From a virus, in IMG/VR virus record IMGVR_UViG_3300044987_002198, positions 1-51,794 of that record: a DNA stretch of 51,794 bases. One strand, written 5' to 3'. Positions 26,496 to 34,567 of this stretch are shown piece after piece. The translations under genes were made by a program, and so were the position numbers. The notes under the pieces were generated by a model. That model was given only the letters and a program-made list of their open reading frames with translations, had not been told where the DNA came from and did not search any database. Position 1 is the stretch's first letter. The number at the start of each line of letters is the position of its first letter.

Positions 26496-29291
26496 ATGAA
26501 AAAACTTATCCCATTTTTGCTACTGCTCGGCGGAGCGTCTTTCGGAGAAATCATCATAACGGAAAAGGGCGATGAATTTGCCGTCATCCTGCCAAAACCC
26601 GCAACCGCCGCCCAACTCGCCACGAAGCTCGGAACGGACGGCTCCAACGCCACATCAGACTTCATCGACAACGTAACAACTGGCGTTCAGGTAACGGCCT
26701 ACGCATACCTCACAGCACCGTCAAACACAGTTCTCAGCACGACGAACTGGTACTACTTCAAAGGCGTTTTCTCAAACGAGGTTACGAAGAACGTCAGCTT
26801 CGGCGCGGCAGGAATTACGGTGGATGTTGATTGTGATATTGAGGTAGAATGGAATACTTCCGGACAGTCAGACCAAACCACATCAATTCAAATTGCTATG
26901 GCAAAAAATGCCTCATTCAATACTAATGGCATAATGACGAATGGTGTCATACTTAACGGATCGTTCGACTCACAGCAATCTGATACCGGATCGGCGGCTG
27001 ATGGATGGGCTGGGATACATTCCATGTGGCAAGGTAGCCTTGTAGCAGGCGATTCTCTCTCTTTAATCATCAGAACAGATGATGCTTCTCCGGCAGTTAC
27101 ATGGGCGGCTCTGAGTGCGTCTGCCTCGCTCCACTCTCTGGTTGCGGTAGGACTGTCTACGGATGCTCCTGTTGTCCAAACCACGGGAACCAGCACCACG
27201 GATGTAATGAGCCAGAACGCGGTGACGGAAGCCATTGAAGTTGAAACAGAAGCTCGCGTTGACGCTGACGACGACCTTCGCCAGATTATAACATCCGGTC
27301 AGGCTCTCAGTTATGAGTTCTACATTTCGACAAACAAATATGCTTCTGGAGCATTTGGCTACACGCCTACCAACGCTCAGTACACATTTTGTAGCGCACA
27401 ATCGCCAACGGCTTCCAGCTTCACCTACACATATACCGCTACGAATACCTACGGGTATGTCGCTTTCTGCACGAATCAAGTATTTTATACGAACGGCGCA
27501 GGAACAGCGTTTTTCTACGACTACGCCAGCGAAAACGGGTCTGGTGACATTGCTGAAAAGGTTGAACTGTACGCTTTTGAAGTTGGCACAACCAATTCTA
27601 TAGAGATTGGTGACGTTGCTATTCCGTTAAATGTTACGTCAGGAACAACCCCTGTGATGCGGCTGTTCAACATTCCGTACATCGCCTACTCAAACACGAA
27701 CGGATACTATTTAGGCATCAAGAAGAAATGCACCGCAAAAGGGAGTGGAAGTACGGTTACTCAATGGGCTGGAGCCGGGTACAACACGCATCTTGACCTT
27801 GCCCTACCTTCGTCAGTACTGGCTGACTTCTATGTAGCAAAATCAGCAATCACCCAAACCGTCACCAGCGACACGAACACCGTTCCGAGCAACTTGGCCG
27901 TGAAAGCGGCAGACTCCAACCTACAAGCGCAGATTAGCGGACTTGTTTCTACAGGTGGAATCTCGCAGGCGGCGGATGCTCGCTATGTTGGCCCTGACCT
28001 TCAAATCTACGGAACAAATGGGTCCTATCGGTACATCACCGATTTTGAATCTGCCATAAACGAATCCCCTTATTTGTATCTAACAAACGAGACCGCCTTT
28101 TTGCGACGCCCAATTTCTGTTACGAACTCCATACTCCTGTCTGGAACAAATCCGAGATTTGATGGAGGAAACAATTTAATTAGAATGAATCGTTATTCGT
28201 ACACGGGGCCATCAGCGGGGTTTTTTAGCATTTTTTCAGCTACAAATGTGGTGATAAGAAACGTTATGCTGTCTGGAATTGCGGGAGATGGGTGGTCGTC
28301 TACCAACGGCTCGTGTCCAAAACCCTACATGCTTGAAGATTTAAACTCGTCTAACTTCCTTGTTGAGGCGTGTACATTTCAGGGTGAAAATCAGGCAACG
28401 ATTGGTGGTGGAGTTGTTGATTTTATGAAAGCGGTTGCTGGAGTCTCCTCTACTGGGCCTAAAGTCATCCGTAAAAGTACGTTTGTTGTTATGGATACCA
28501 ACTTGACGCGCAGAGCGATAACCTTTGGGGCGAATCACAATACAAACATCCCCCCAGTGACCTATGTAGACTGTGATTTTGTAGCCTCGACAAATATGAT
28601 CGCCGCCTGGGCTGGCAACATGGGTGCAAACTTTATAAACTGCCGTGCGAATGTGTATTTGGGAACAAACTACGCATTTCCGGGATACTTTAACGCCGAC
28701 TCTAATTTTTTAGCAATGTCGTCTGAGCGGGCGAAGTCGCTGGTGATTGACGGAAAACAGGATTATATCGCTTGGTCAGGCACATCGGCAACTACAGCGC
28801 AACCGCAAAACGCCCCAACGTTTACAACCGGATACGACGCGTGGGGGTGGCGGTCAATTTCAACATTTTTACCAACGGCAAACGCATCTATTCAGTTCGC
28901 GTCTAGTTATCCATACCTGAGCCTCAGTAATGCGAACTATTCAACCGGAAGCTCGTTTGCGAGCGCGGAAGTCGGCCCGCTTAAACTGGCAGACTACTAT
29001 GCCGTGATCGAACTCCCGCCATCCTCCAACACGAACGATCCCTCAAATGCAGTATTTTACGTCGTTCAAACGTTGAGAACGCTCAAACCAGACGGTACGC
29101 AGGGCGGGACTTCGCTCGTTCGTTTATTCACAAACAGTACAGCCGCCGCACTCATTACCAACTTTTCAGGAACCGTCGCTTGTACCAATGATACCGTGAG
29201 TTACGGAATCAACCGTGGCGCAACAAGCCAAGACGTAAACGCAACGGGAACGGTCATTAAAGTTCACTCGGCGAGATATAGGGTTTACTGA
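26496..29291 (+). CDS. Tail fibre / receptor-binding protein with signal peptide (931 aa)
   Basis: The 931-residue protein begins with a signal-peptide-like segment (MKKLIPFLLLLGGASFGE). Residues about 228-245 contain TGTSTTDVMSQNAVTEA, a motif found in many tail fibres of gut phages, followed by a short coiled coil. Residues about 560-740 look like a right-handed beta-helix (VVIRNVMLSG, NFLVEACTFQG, VTYVDCDFVA), often used for binding or cleaving host glycans. The C-terminal part is a beta-rich receptor-binding candidate. This gene most likely fixes the host range. The signal peptide is unusual for a fibre and matches two neighbours in the late arm (8520 and 26182). Confidence 0.8.
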   Translation: MKKLIPFLLLLGGASFGEIIITEKGDEFAVILPKPATAAQLATKLGTDGSNATSDFIDNVTTGVQVTAYAYLTAPSNTVLSTTNWYYFKGVFSNEVTKNVSFGAAGITVDVDCDIEVEWNTSGQSDQTTSIQIAMAKNASFNTNGIMTNGVILNGSFDSQQSDTGSAADGWAGIHSMWQGSLVAGDSLSLIIRTDDASPAVTWAALSASASLHSLVAVGLSTDAPVVQTTGTSTTDVMSQNAVTEAIEVETEARVDADDDLRQIITSGQALSYEFYISTNKYASGAFGYTPTNAQYTFCSAQSPTASSFTYTYTATNTYGYVAFCTNQVFYTNGAGTAFFYDYASENGSGDIAEKVELYAFEVGTTNSIEIGDVAIPLNVTSGTTPVMRLFNIPYIAYSNTNGYYLGIKKKCTAKGSGSTVTQWAGAGYNTHLDLALPSSVLADFYVAKSAITQTVTSDTNTVPSNLAVKAADSNLQAQISGLVSTGGISQAADARYVGPDLQIYGTNGSYRYITDFESAINESPYLYLTNETAFLRRPISVTNSILLSGTNPRFDGGNNLIRMNRYSYTGPSAGFFSIFSATNVVIRNVMLSGIAGDGWSSTNGSCPKPYMLEDLNSSNFLVEACTFQGENQATIGGGVVDFMKAVAGVSSTGPKVIRKSTFVVMDTNLTRRAITFGANHNTNIPPVTYVDCDFVASTNMIAAWAGNMGANFINCRANVYLGTNYAFPGYFNADSNFLAMSSERAKSLVIDGKQDYIAWSGTSATTAQPQNAPTFTTGYDAWGWRSISTFLPTANASIQFASSYPYLSLSNANYSTGSSFASAEVGPLKLADYYAVIELPPSSNTNDPSNAVFYVVQTLRTLKPDGTQGGTSLVRLFTNSTAAALITNFSGTVACTNDTVSYGINRGATSQDVNATGTVIKVHSARYRVY

Positions 29292-29307
29292 CAAAGGAGA
29301 ATACCGG

Positions 29308-29346
29308 ATGAACCGCGAACCCGACAATCTTGAAACCACGGCCTAA
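29308..29346 (+). CDS. Possible 12-residue mini-ORF (leader peptide?)
   Basis: AAAGGAG precedes an ATG that opens only 12 codons (MNREPDNLETTA) before TAA. It lies between the fibre and the first lysis gene. It might be a leader peptide or remnant of a gene; the good ribosome site is the only evidence. Confidence 0.25.
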   Translation: MNREPDNLETTA

Positions 29347-29382
29347 CGGCCAGCCCGAAAGGGCAGAGAAAGGACGCAGACA

Positions 29383-29685
29383 ATGGCACAACCATGCAGT
29401 GAGCACTCCCGAATACAGAGAATCGAAGAACGGCTAGGCGGCGGCGACGTAACCCTTGCCCTTCTCGATGAGAAGCTCGGACAGATTTTAGAGCAGACGA
29501 AAAAGACCAACGGGCGTGTCACTAAGCTGGAAGACGAAAGCAAGAAGCCAAGGGTCAATATCCCTGCCGCCGTCGCCATTGTCACCTGTTGCGCTATCGT
29601 CTGCACGTCGCTGGTTGCCGTGGTGAGGGATGGTATTGATTCGTATGCCAAGCATTGCGATTCGGCAAAGGTCGTAGGTAAATAA
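29383..29685 (+). CDS. XhlA-like membrane protein (lysis cluster, 100 aa)
   Basis: The 100-residue product has an N-terminal amphipathic coiled coil (HSRIQRIEERLGGGDVTLALLDEKLGQILEQ in pieces) and one membrane segment near residues 60-80 (IPAAVAIVTCCAIVCTSLVAV), the layout of XhlA-type holin-associated proteins. It opens a run of small membrane genes in the lysis position. Its role is likely holin accessory or anti-holin. AAAGGAC lies about 9 bases before the ATG. Confidence 0.6.
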   Translation: MAQPCSEHSRIQRIEERLGGGDVTLALLDEKLGQILEQTKKTNGRVTKLEDESKKPRVNIPAAVAIVTCCAIVCTSLVAVVRDGIDSYAKHCDSAKVVGK

Positions 29686-29694
29686 GGAGCGCGA

Positions 29695-29835
29695 TTGACA
29701 ACGGCTGAAACAATCTGCCTGACGATAACGGTGAACTGGCTGGCGTTTGTTGCCGTGATCTTCTACGCGGTTCGGAGGTTCAAGAAGGTTCACGTTCACA
29801 AGGATATTGAAGTTGAAGGGGGCGCGGAGAAATGA
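29695..29835 (+). CDS. Tiny single-span membrane protein (46 aa, TTG start)
   Basis: An AAGGAG site 5 bases upstream points to TTG as start codon. The product is 46 residues: an N-terminal membrane segment (ICLTITVNWLAFVAVIFYAV), then a basic, His-containing tail (RRFKKVHVHK) and an acidic end. With one span and positive inside residues it could be a small holin or an i-spanin-like factor. Its stop overlaps the next start (ATGA), so the two are probably translated together. Confidence 0.6.
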   Translation: MTTAETICLTITVNWLAFVAVIFYAVRRFKKVHVHKDIEVEGGAEK

Positions 29836-29954
29836 AAACACTGCTGGTTATTTTGTGCCTGACTCTGTCCGGTTGCACCTACAACCGCAACGCGCCTTTG
29901 ATTAACGTCCAAGACTCCGCCAACGGAAACACAGCAACGGTTCCGCTAAAATGA
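29832..29954 (+). CDS. Small lipoprotein, o-spanin-like (40 aa)
   Basis: The 40-residue product has a signal peptide ending in a lipobox (LTLSGC, cysteine at 15), so it should be lipid-anchored in the outer membrane, and a short Asn/Pro-containing mature part (APLINVQDSANGNTATVPLK). A tiny lipoprotein in a lysis cluster usually is an outer-membrane spanin or an entry-exclusion factor. It indicates a host with two membranes. Both ends overlap neighbours by ATGA. Confidence 0.65.
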   Translation: MKTLLVILCLTLSGCTYNRNAPLINVQDSANGNTATVPLK

Positions 29955-30196
29955 AAAACCCGCAAGGCAGACTATTCATGGTGATCGTATTCACGGTGAC
30001 GTTCTGCCTTGGCTGGTTGTACGCCCTTATCACATCCGCAACTCCGGAAGCCCGCAACGGAACGATGGGAGTCATGGCCGGACTTGTTACCGTTATCGTT
30101 ATGGCCTACTTTAACCGCTCTGACAGGGCGCAGGACGCGACTTCTACCTCCACCCTTAGTCTTACCACCCCCGAACCGCCAAAGGAGCCACAATGA
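29951..30196 (+). CDS. Putative holin (81 aa, two membrane spans)
   Basis: Two membrane segments (LFMVIVFTVTFCLGWLYALI and GVMAGLVTVIVMAYF) are separated by a short loop, followed by a Ser/Thr/Pro-rich hydrophilic tail. Size and layout fit a class II-type holin, which would form the lesion that triggers lysis. It lies between the lipoprotein and a hydrolase candidate, overlapping each by four bases. Confidence 0.65.
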   Translation: MKNPQGRLFMVIVFTVTFCLGWLYALITSATPEARNGTMGVMAGLVTVIVMAYFNRSDRAQDATSTSTLSLTTPEPPKEPQ

Positions 30197-30822
30197 GCCT
30201 ACACCCCGACATAGATGCCATTCGTGGAGCCGCCAAGACCGGAGACGTGCTGCACGTCCGGTCAAAAACATTCTTCGGCTTCTGGATTCGTCGGATGCTG
30301 TCGCTTGGATTGAATAAGTGCTGGGGAAACCACAACGCGCCAGTGTACGAGGTTGACGGACGGCTGTATATCCTTCAAATCGAGGCTCCAGCGGCTTACG
30401 AGATGCTTTTGAGCGACTACCTGCACCAAACCTACGAACGCGGCGGACGGGTTATCCTGCTTCGTCCTGACGTGCTTTGCAAACGTCGGTCGCCAAAACA
30501 GATTTCCGGCATCCAGTTTGCCACCCAAAGATGGCGGTTGATGATTGGCATGAAGTACGACAAACGCGGAATCAGAATGTTTTTGCGGATGGTTTTTCGA
30601 CAATCTGCTCACGTTGACGAAAACACTAAAGAGCGGATTTACTGCACAGAAGGAACATTCGACCCGCTGGTATTTAATCCGTACATTGGATGGCAGCCGG
30701 ACATGCTGAAAAACGAACAGTACCCCGCCCCGATCCATGTCGAACATCTGTTGAGGCAAGAGCGGCTCGTTTTTGTCGCTGGCGATGAAGTTGGGCAAGA
30801 GTCCATAATCGAGCAAAAGTGA
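30193..30822 (+). CDS. Permuted NlpC/P60-like (YiiX-type) hydrolase, lysis candidate
   Basis: The pattern GDVLHVRS (17-24), WGNHNAPVY with H47, an ILQIEA strand with E64 and a downstream YCTE with C151 fits the circularly permuted NlpC/P60 fold of YiiX/YaeF-type papain-like enzymes, in which His comes before the catalytic Cys. Such enzymes cleave peptidoglycan peptides or lipids. It is the last gene of the late arm, right after the holin candidate, and could be the endolysin or an auxiliary hydrolase. There is no signal peptide. A different lytic enzyme with signal peptide is coded at 48184-48585. Confidence 0.6.
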   Translation: MSLHPDIDAIRGAAKTGDVLHVRSKTFFGFWIRRMLSLGLNKCWGNHNAPVYEVDGRLYILQIEAPAAYEMLLSDYLHQTYERGGRVILLRPDVLCKRRSPKQISGIQFATQRWRLMIGMKYDKRGIRMFLRMVFRQSAHVDENTKERIYCTEGTFDPLVFNPYIGWQPDMLKNEQYPAPIHVEHLLRQERLVFVAGDEVGQESIIEQK

Positions 30823-30894
30823 ACACATCATTCTTCAACTGTTCAGAATGCCGCTTTTACCAACACTGACCCAAGCGTCTTGCCTGCCACCCCG
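30823..30894. other. Convergent junction between late and early arms
   Basis: The rightward arm ends at 30822 and the leftward arm at 30895. No standard terminator with T run was found. An 8-base inverted repeat, CGTCTTGC (30876-30883) with GCAAGACG (30910-30917), spans the junction and may stop or slow converging transcription. Confidence 0.4.
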
Positions 30895-31239
30895 TTAAGC
30901 CTTCGGATTGCAAGACGTACCGGAAGGATTAACTGGTTTATCCCATCCGTCAATCCACGCGTGAATCATCCGCCGATTGTCTCGCATCCATGAAAACAGA
31001 CTTGAACCCAAAACGGAAACAAGCTGTTCGTTATTTGAGTGGTCTGAAAAACCGTTCATATCAAGAACCATGTGAATAACTTCATGCAGGTTTGTTGAGT
31101 TGGTTACGTCAACCGGAAGTCCAGCTCACAGGAAGATTCTTGCCTGCTTCTGTTCGCATCTGCCCATTCCGTTCGTAGCCCATATTGTCGGGTCTGAGTG
31201 TTCTACCGATACATCTACGCCGCATATCCTCTGAATCAT
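30895..31239 (-). pseudogene. HEVIH metallopeptidase-like gene interrupted by an in-frame TGA
   Basis: The frame from ATG (31239) to TAA (30895-30897) is 114 codons with one TGA at codon 38 (31128-31126). Before it the chain reads MIQRICGVDV... KQARIFL; after it AGLPVDVTNSTNLHEVIHMV and so on, with HEVIH at 52-56. This is the layout of small phage-encoded zinc metallopeptidase-like proteins, in which a strand leads straight into the HExxH helix, so both halves clearly belong to one gene. Other genes here stop at TGA, so the code is not reassigned; this is a nonsense mutation, a sequence error or a readthrough site. The start overlaps the upstream stop (ATGA) and AAAGG lies upstream. Confidence 0.75.
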
Positions 31240-31358
31240 ATTTTAACCTTTCTCTTTTCCTTCAACCAATCCCTCGCCTCGTTTTCGTGACCGGCCTTGA
31301 CTCTGGCTTTGTACTCTTTCCGGTAGCCGAGCCAAAGTGATAGCAGGGCGCGGGTCAT
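31236..31358 (-). CDS. Small basic protein (40 aa)
   Basis: A strong GGAGGAAAAGAA site precedes the ATG at 31358. The 40-residue product is very basic and helical (LGYRKEYKARVKAGHENEA, WLKEKRKVK). It overlaps both neighbours by ATGA. It could be a small nucleic-acid-binding or adaptor protein; no family is recognised. Confidence 0.65.
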   Translation of the reverse strand: MTRALLSLWLGYRKEYKARVKAGHENEARDWLKEKRKVKI

Positions 31359-31546
31359 TTCTTTTCCTCCAGTTCCCAGTCATACATCCAAACGGCATTA
31401 CGCTGTCCGTCGTTCCAGTAAACGACTCTATACATTTCTCCGCGCTCGTCCATCGAAACAGCGTCAACGCGACCGACAACCTCGATAGCCTTAATAAAAA
31501 CCGTCTCTTGGATGTTGTGTTTAAACGGGATTACAAGTGCGCTCAT
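31355..31546 (-). CDS. Hypothetical small protein (63 aa)
   Basis: The start is the ATG at 31546 (MSALVIPFKHN), which overlaps the upstream gene's stop, with AAAGGA nearby; the frame is open further upstream but the sequence there is a shadow. The product is a small beta-rich chain (VIPFKHNIQETVFIKAIEVVG, YRVVYWNDGQRNAVWMYD in pieces), like several small early phage proteins. No function can be assigned. Confidence 0.7.
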   Translation of the reverse strand: MSALVIPFKHNIQETVFIKAIEVVGRVDAVSMDERGEMYRVVYWNDGQRNAVWMYDWELEEKK

Positions 31547-32034
31547 CCCCGTCCTTTCTTCGCGGCTTCGGCGGCGAACTGTTGAATCGACAGCTTGGGG
31601 ATGCACAAGACACCAAAGCCCTCTGCCCACTTATTAACAACATCAACCGGAGCGATTTTACCTTCCTCGATCTGCGTTTCATAGTCTTTTACTTGGCGCA
31701 GGTATTCAGTTCGTTCGTCCTCGGCAATTTTCAGCTGCTCTTCGATTGTGGAGAGTTTGGCTTCTGCGGCCTCTGCTCTGCCCTGTAGTCGCGCCAGAAG
31801 CTCTCGGCCTAGTTGCGCCTCGCCTTTGGCTTCGAGCTTGGCGTTCGCCTCTGCGAGTTCGGTTTCAAGTTGGCGAGCAAGAGTCATTAGCTCTGCATCA
31901 ACGGGAACTCCACATTGAAGTATAGCATCCGTCCGTGGTGTTTTTGATTCACTCACTGTCTTTACCCTTTCAGCTATTTCTCGCTTCCATTGTTCTTGCA
32001 GAATCTCGTTCCGTGATGGCGTTTTGTCACTCAT
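31543..32034 (-). CDS. Coiled-coil early protein with TPRTDA motif (163 aa)
   Basis: The protein has an N-terminal SKTPRTDAI motif (about residues 30-38), common in small phage early proteins, followed by LMTLARQLETELAEANAKLE and a coiled coil to about residue 120 (AKLSTIEEQLKIAEDERTEYL). The C-terminus is globular (WAEGFGVLCIP). There is no known enzymatic motif. A GGAGG site precedes the ATG and the stop overlaps the next start. It is likely an oligomeric scaffold or regulator. Confidence 0.75.
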   Translation of the reverse strand: MSDKTPSRNEILQEQWKREIAERVKTVSESKTPRTDAILQCGVPVDAELMTLARQLETELAEANAKLEAKGEAQLGRELLARLQGRAEAAEAKLSTIEEQLKIAEDERTEYLRQVKDYETQIEEGKIAPVDVVNKWAEGFGVLCIPKLSIQQFAAEAAKKGRG

Positions 32035-32356
32035 GGCTGGCCTCCGTTTTGAATAAATCCATCAGGTCATCAGCATCGGCTATGTTCCTATCGCATTGAC
32101 CACAAGAACACCAATAGTCCGGTTTCTCAGGTTTCTGTTTTGATACTCGCTCTATAAAGCCACGCAACCGCTCCACCGTTGCTTTCAGGTCTGCGATTTC
32201 CTGCTGGTTGGCGTGGTATGCATTGGCTCTGTCGCAAAGTAAGGTCACATCTACTTCCTTTGAACACATGGCAACTACAGTGCGAGGATGCTCGGTTATG
32301 ATGTAGAAATTCCCGTATGAAGATTCGATTTTAAATCTCGGTGTTTGCTTGTTCAT
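32027..32356 (-). CDS. Hypothetical protein with coiled coil and cysteine pair (109 aa)
   Basis: The 109-residue product has a small beta-rich N-terminus (RFKIESSYGNFYIITEHPRT), a coiled coil near 50-72 (EIADLKATVERLRGFIERV) and a cysteine cluster WCSCGQCDRN near 82-90 that could bind zinc. It ends with an acidic helix. AAGGAG precedes the ATG. Both ends overlap neighbours. Unknown function. Confidence 0.7.
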   Translation of the reverse strand: MNKQTPRFKIESSYGNFYIITEHPRTVVAMCSKEVDVTLLCDRANAYHANQQEIADLKATVERLRGFIERVSKQKPEKPDYWCSCGQCDRNIADADDLMDLFKTEASHE

Positions 32357-33456
32357 TTCTGCTCCTTTACATAGAACCGTGCGGCGATTGGTGTAAGTGG
32401 TAAGCCTTCGTTTTTGTATCCGTATTTTCCCAACTCAAAGTACCAGTCGGTATGCCCGCCTTCTGGAATCGCAAACATCACTCCAGCAAAGCCGACGATG
32501 GATGGGAGTTCGTGCAATCTGAACAAACTTCTGCCGCTCTGAGTTTTTGCGTGTTTGATGTCGCAGTACCACAGATCGCCCAGCGCATAGACGGCATACT
32601 CTACGAAACGAGGATCCACCTTTACCGGCCTGTCCTCAGCGAAAACGTAAGAGGATGGGACGGCCACAGCGATTCCGGTGCCATTACATTTACCCCAAAA
32701 AGAAGAACCTGAGCCTATGTCAACCCAATATCCTCCACGAATAGTAAACTGAACCGTGCAATCCATCGGAAACTTGTACCGCTCCTGATCTTCCAGCGAA
32801 ACGATTTTATATCCCGGCTCTGGCTGGATTTGATTGTAAAAGTAGTTTTTACACCCAGGACATTCAAATTTATTGTTTCCTTTTGGAATAAATCCAACCC
32901 ACTCTCTCGCCCCGCAAACATCACACCGGATTTCATGCTGGATTTGTTTCGGCTCCACCTTGACCGGAACGCGAACAAAAAACATTGAGAGTCCGTCACT
33001 GCCTTTATGCTGATACATTTTCCCGTCTGCACCAATGAACCATTCGTACTTGTTGATTGGTCTGTATTCGTAACCGTTAGGATTATTTTCAATAGCGGCT
33101 TTCTGCTCGGCGGTGATTTCTATCCAGCCGCGCTCCGCGACCCCCCTTATGCAGTGATTCAGCAGTTTCCCGCCTTCACCATAATCGGTGTGAACTGTTT
33201 TCGCTGACGGATTAAAAAACCACCGTTCCTTCTCCGGCTCTGGCGGCATTTGGAAGTCGTGGGTAAGCCTGTACACAGAGTTTTTCAAAAAAACATCATT
33301 TATTTTCTCGATTGGTTCTCCTGTAACAGACAAAACTTTAATGTTTTTCCAGTTATGTCTAGCCCACTCCTGCCACTCAGGGGACCAGAACATAAACGCT
33401 TCTTTGTTATGCCGCATACCTTCCACCATCTCATGCTGTTCTTCTCTCGTTTTCAT
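32353..33456 (-). CDS. Hypothetical zinc-ribbon protein (367 aa)
   Basis: The ATG at 33456 (MKTREEQHEM) follows GGAG by 9 bases and overlaps the upstream stop. The 367-residue protein contains a four-cysteine zinc ribbon at about 180-210 (CDVCG ... CPGCKNYF). The remainder carries short Trp-rich repeats (FMFWSPEWQEWARHNW, RGWIEITAEQK). It has no membrane segment. Early phage proteins of this sort with several WxxW-like short modules are usual between replication genes, but their role is unknown. Confidence 0.7.
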   Translation of the reverse strand: MKTREEQHEMVEGMRHNKEAFMFWSPEWQEWARHNWKNIKVLSVTGEPIEKINDVFLKNSVYRLTHDFQMPPEPEKERWFFNPSAKTVHTDYGEGGKLLNHCIRGVAERGWIEITAEQKAAIENNPNGYEYRPINKYEWFIGADGKMYQHKGSDGLSMFFVRVPVKVEPKQIQHEIRCDVCGAREWVGFIPKGNNKFECPGCKNYFYNQIQPEPGYKIVSLEDQERYKFPMDCTVQFTIRGGYWVDIGSGSSFWGKCNGTGIAVAVPSSYVFAEDRPVKVDPRFVEYAVYALGDLWYCDIKHAKTQSGRSLFRLHELPSIVGFAGVMFAIPEGGHTDWYFELGKYGYKNEGLPLTPIAARFYVKEQK

Positions 33457-34007
33457 TTTGGTTCTCCTTTTTCTCTTCCTAATCCCCACGCAGCGAGTCC
33501 CGCCGCGTCCGTTAAATCCTGCCAGTCCGAAGCATTCACCTTTCCGATGCAGTATTGCTCAAAGTCCACCGGCACAGGGTAGGGGTCTTTTCCGCCCTTC
33601 ATCTCGTACTTGATGCCCAGCGCGTCGAGGATACGGCATTGTTTGATTGCCTTGGGGACGGTTCCCTTCCACTCCCTAGGCAACGGGCAATACTTCTTCG
33701 GCGCGTAGGACAGGGCCAGAGCCGCCCCTGCGATCAGGGACAGGTTAGCCACGTCCTGCGGGTTGGCGTAGGAGGTCTTGCCCGTGTAGCGCACGTCCTG
33801 ACCCTCTACGACAAGGATGTCGGGTTGCCAGAGTTCCACAGTACCCTTGAACGCCTGTTGCTGGATAAGGGCAATGGCCGCATCCCTGCCGGTCAGTTCC
33901 TTTTGACGGACGACCTGCACTTGCAAGCCGTACATTCCGTCGGCTCCGGTCAGGTAGGCGAACGCGCAGCCGTGAACGTCGGGGTCTATGCCGAGGGATG
34001 TTCTCAC
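33453..34007 (-). CDS. RuvC-like Holliday-junction resolvase
   Basis: The 184-residue protein shows an RNase H-like fold pattern: SLGIDPDVHGCAFAYL (first Asp at residue 8), VVEGQ after a beta strand (about 66-70) and DWQDLTDAAGLAAWG near the C-terminus (two Asp). These match the acidic residues of RuvC-type resolvases, which cleave four-way junctions formed during replication or recombination. The start is GTG, overlapping the upstream stop (GTGA), with GAGGAAG upstream. It helps resolve branched DNA before packaging. Confidence 0.75.
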   Translation of the reverse strand: MRTSLGIDPDVHGCAFAYLTGADGMYGLQVQVVRQKELTGRDAAIALIQQQAFKGTVELWQPDILVVEGQDVRYTGKTSYANPQDVANLSLIAGAALALSYAPKKYCPLPREWKGTVPKAIKQCRILDALGIKYEMKGGKDPYPVPVDFEQYCIGKVNASDWQDLTDAAGLAAWGLGREKGEPK

Positions 34008-34291
34008 GCCTTCCTCGCTTTCAGATAGACCATGCCGTCCTTGAAGTACACGGACATTTTAAAGCCGTCACGTTTCAGGTCCTTTTTGAGAGCGTTCATA
34101 GACACAGAGTTGCGAAGGTTCAGGTACGCCTGCTTGCTCCCGTCGAGAAACCAGCCGTACACGGTGAAATGCTCGCCACGTTTCGCGGTTTCCATTTCCT
34201 TTCGGGGGAAGTCCGATGCGAGCAGATCGCAGAAATACACGAAGTCGCAATTTTTTGGCCGTCCACGGGTTTCTATATCTTGGTGTTTCAT
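34004..34291 (-). CDS. Hypothetical small protein (95 aa)
   Basis: The 95-residue product has two beta-rich halves (NCDFVYFCDLLASDFPRKEME; FKMSVYFKDGMVYLKARK) and a basic C-terminus. A weak AAAGAAAG site precedes the ATG, which overlaps the upstream stop, so translation is probably coupled. Nothing further can be read. It is coded between the coiled-coil membrane protein and the resolvase. Confidence 0.65.
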   Translation of the reverse strand: MKHQDIETRGRPKNCDFVYFCDLLASDFPRKEMETAKRGEHFTVYGWFLDGSKQAYLNLRNSVSMNALKKDLKRDGFKMSVYFKDGMVYLKARKA

Positions 34292-34566
34292 TTCAGTAGT
34301 GCTTTCTTTAGTTTGGTAATCTGGCCGTCGCGATTGGTGATCTGGCGTTTAAGGGATGCACAATCCTCCCTGAGCGCGATTAGTTGTTCAAGCAACGCCT
34401 GCGTTTTAACCTGCCCTTCTCTAAGTCTCTTTTCATATTCAGTACAGAGGCACTTCCAATAACTCAGTTCGTCCGCGTGTTTCTTGGTAGCCTCTTTTTT
34501 CTCCATACGATATGCCAGCCACAGCATTTGTAGGAACACGAGTTGAATCACATAGTACGTTGTCAT
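34288..34566 (-). CDS. Membrane-anchored coiled-coil protein (92 aa)
   Basis: The ATG at 34566 (MTTYYVIQLVF) was chosen because a GAGGAT ribosome site lies upstream within the end of the polymerase gene. An N-terminal hydrophobic segment (YYVIQLVFLQMLWLAYRM) is followed by a long coiled coil (about 25-92). This arrangement is similar to i-spanins and to membrane-bound scaffold proteins. Because it sits beside the DNA polymerase rather than in the lysis cluster, its role is unclear. Confidence 0.65.
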   Translation of the reverse strand: MTTYYVIQLVFLQMLWLAYRMEKKEATKKHADELSYWKCLCTEYEKRLREGQVKTQALLEQLIALREDCASLKRQITNRDGQITKLKKALLK

Positions 34567-34567
34567 T

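Noticed and set aside
30895-31239. Reassignment of TGA to an amino acid in the whole genome
   Set aside because: Many genes end in TGA within ATGA overlaps (e.g. 2315, 6181, 11745, 29833), so TGA is a normal stop here.
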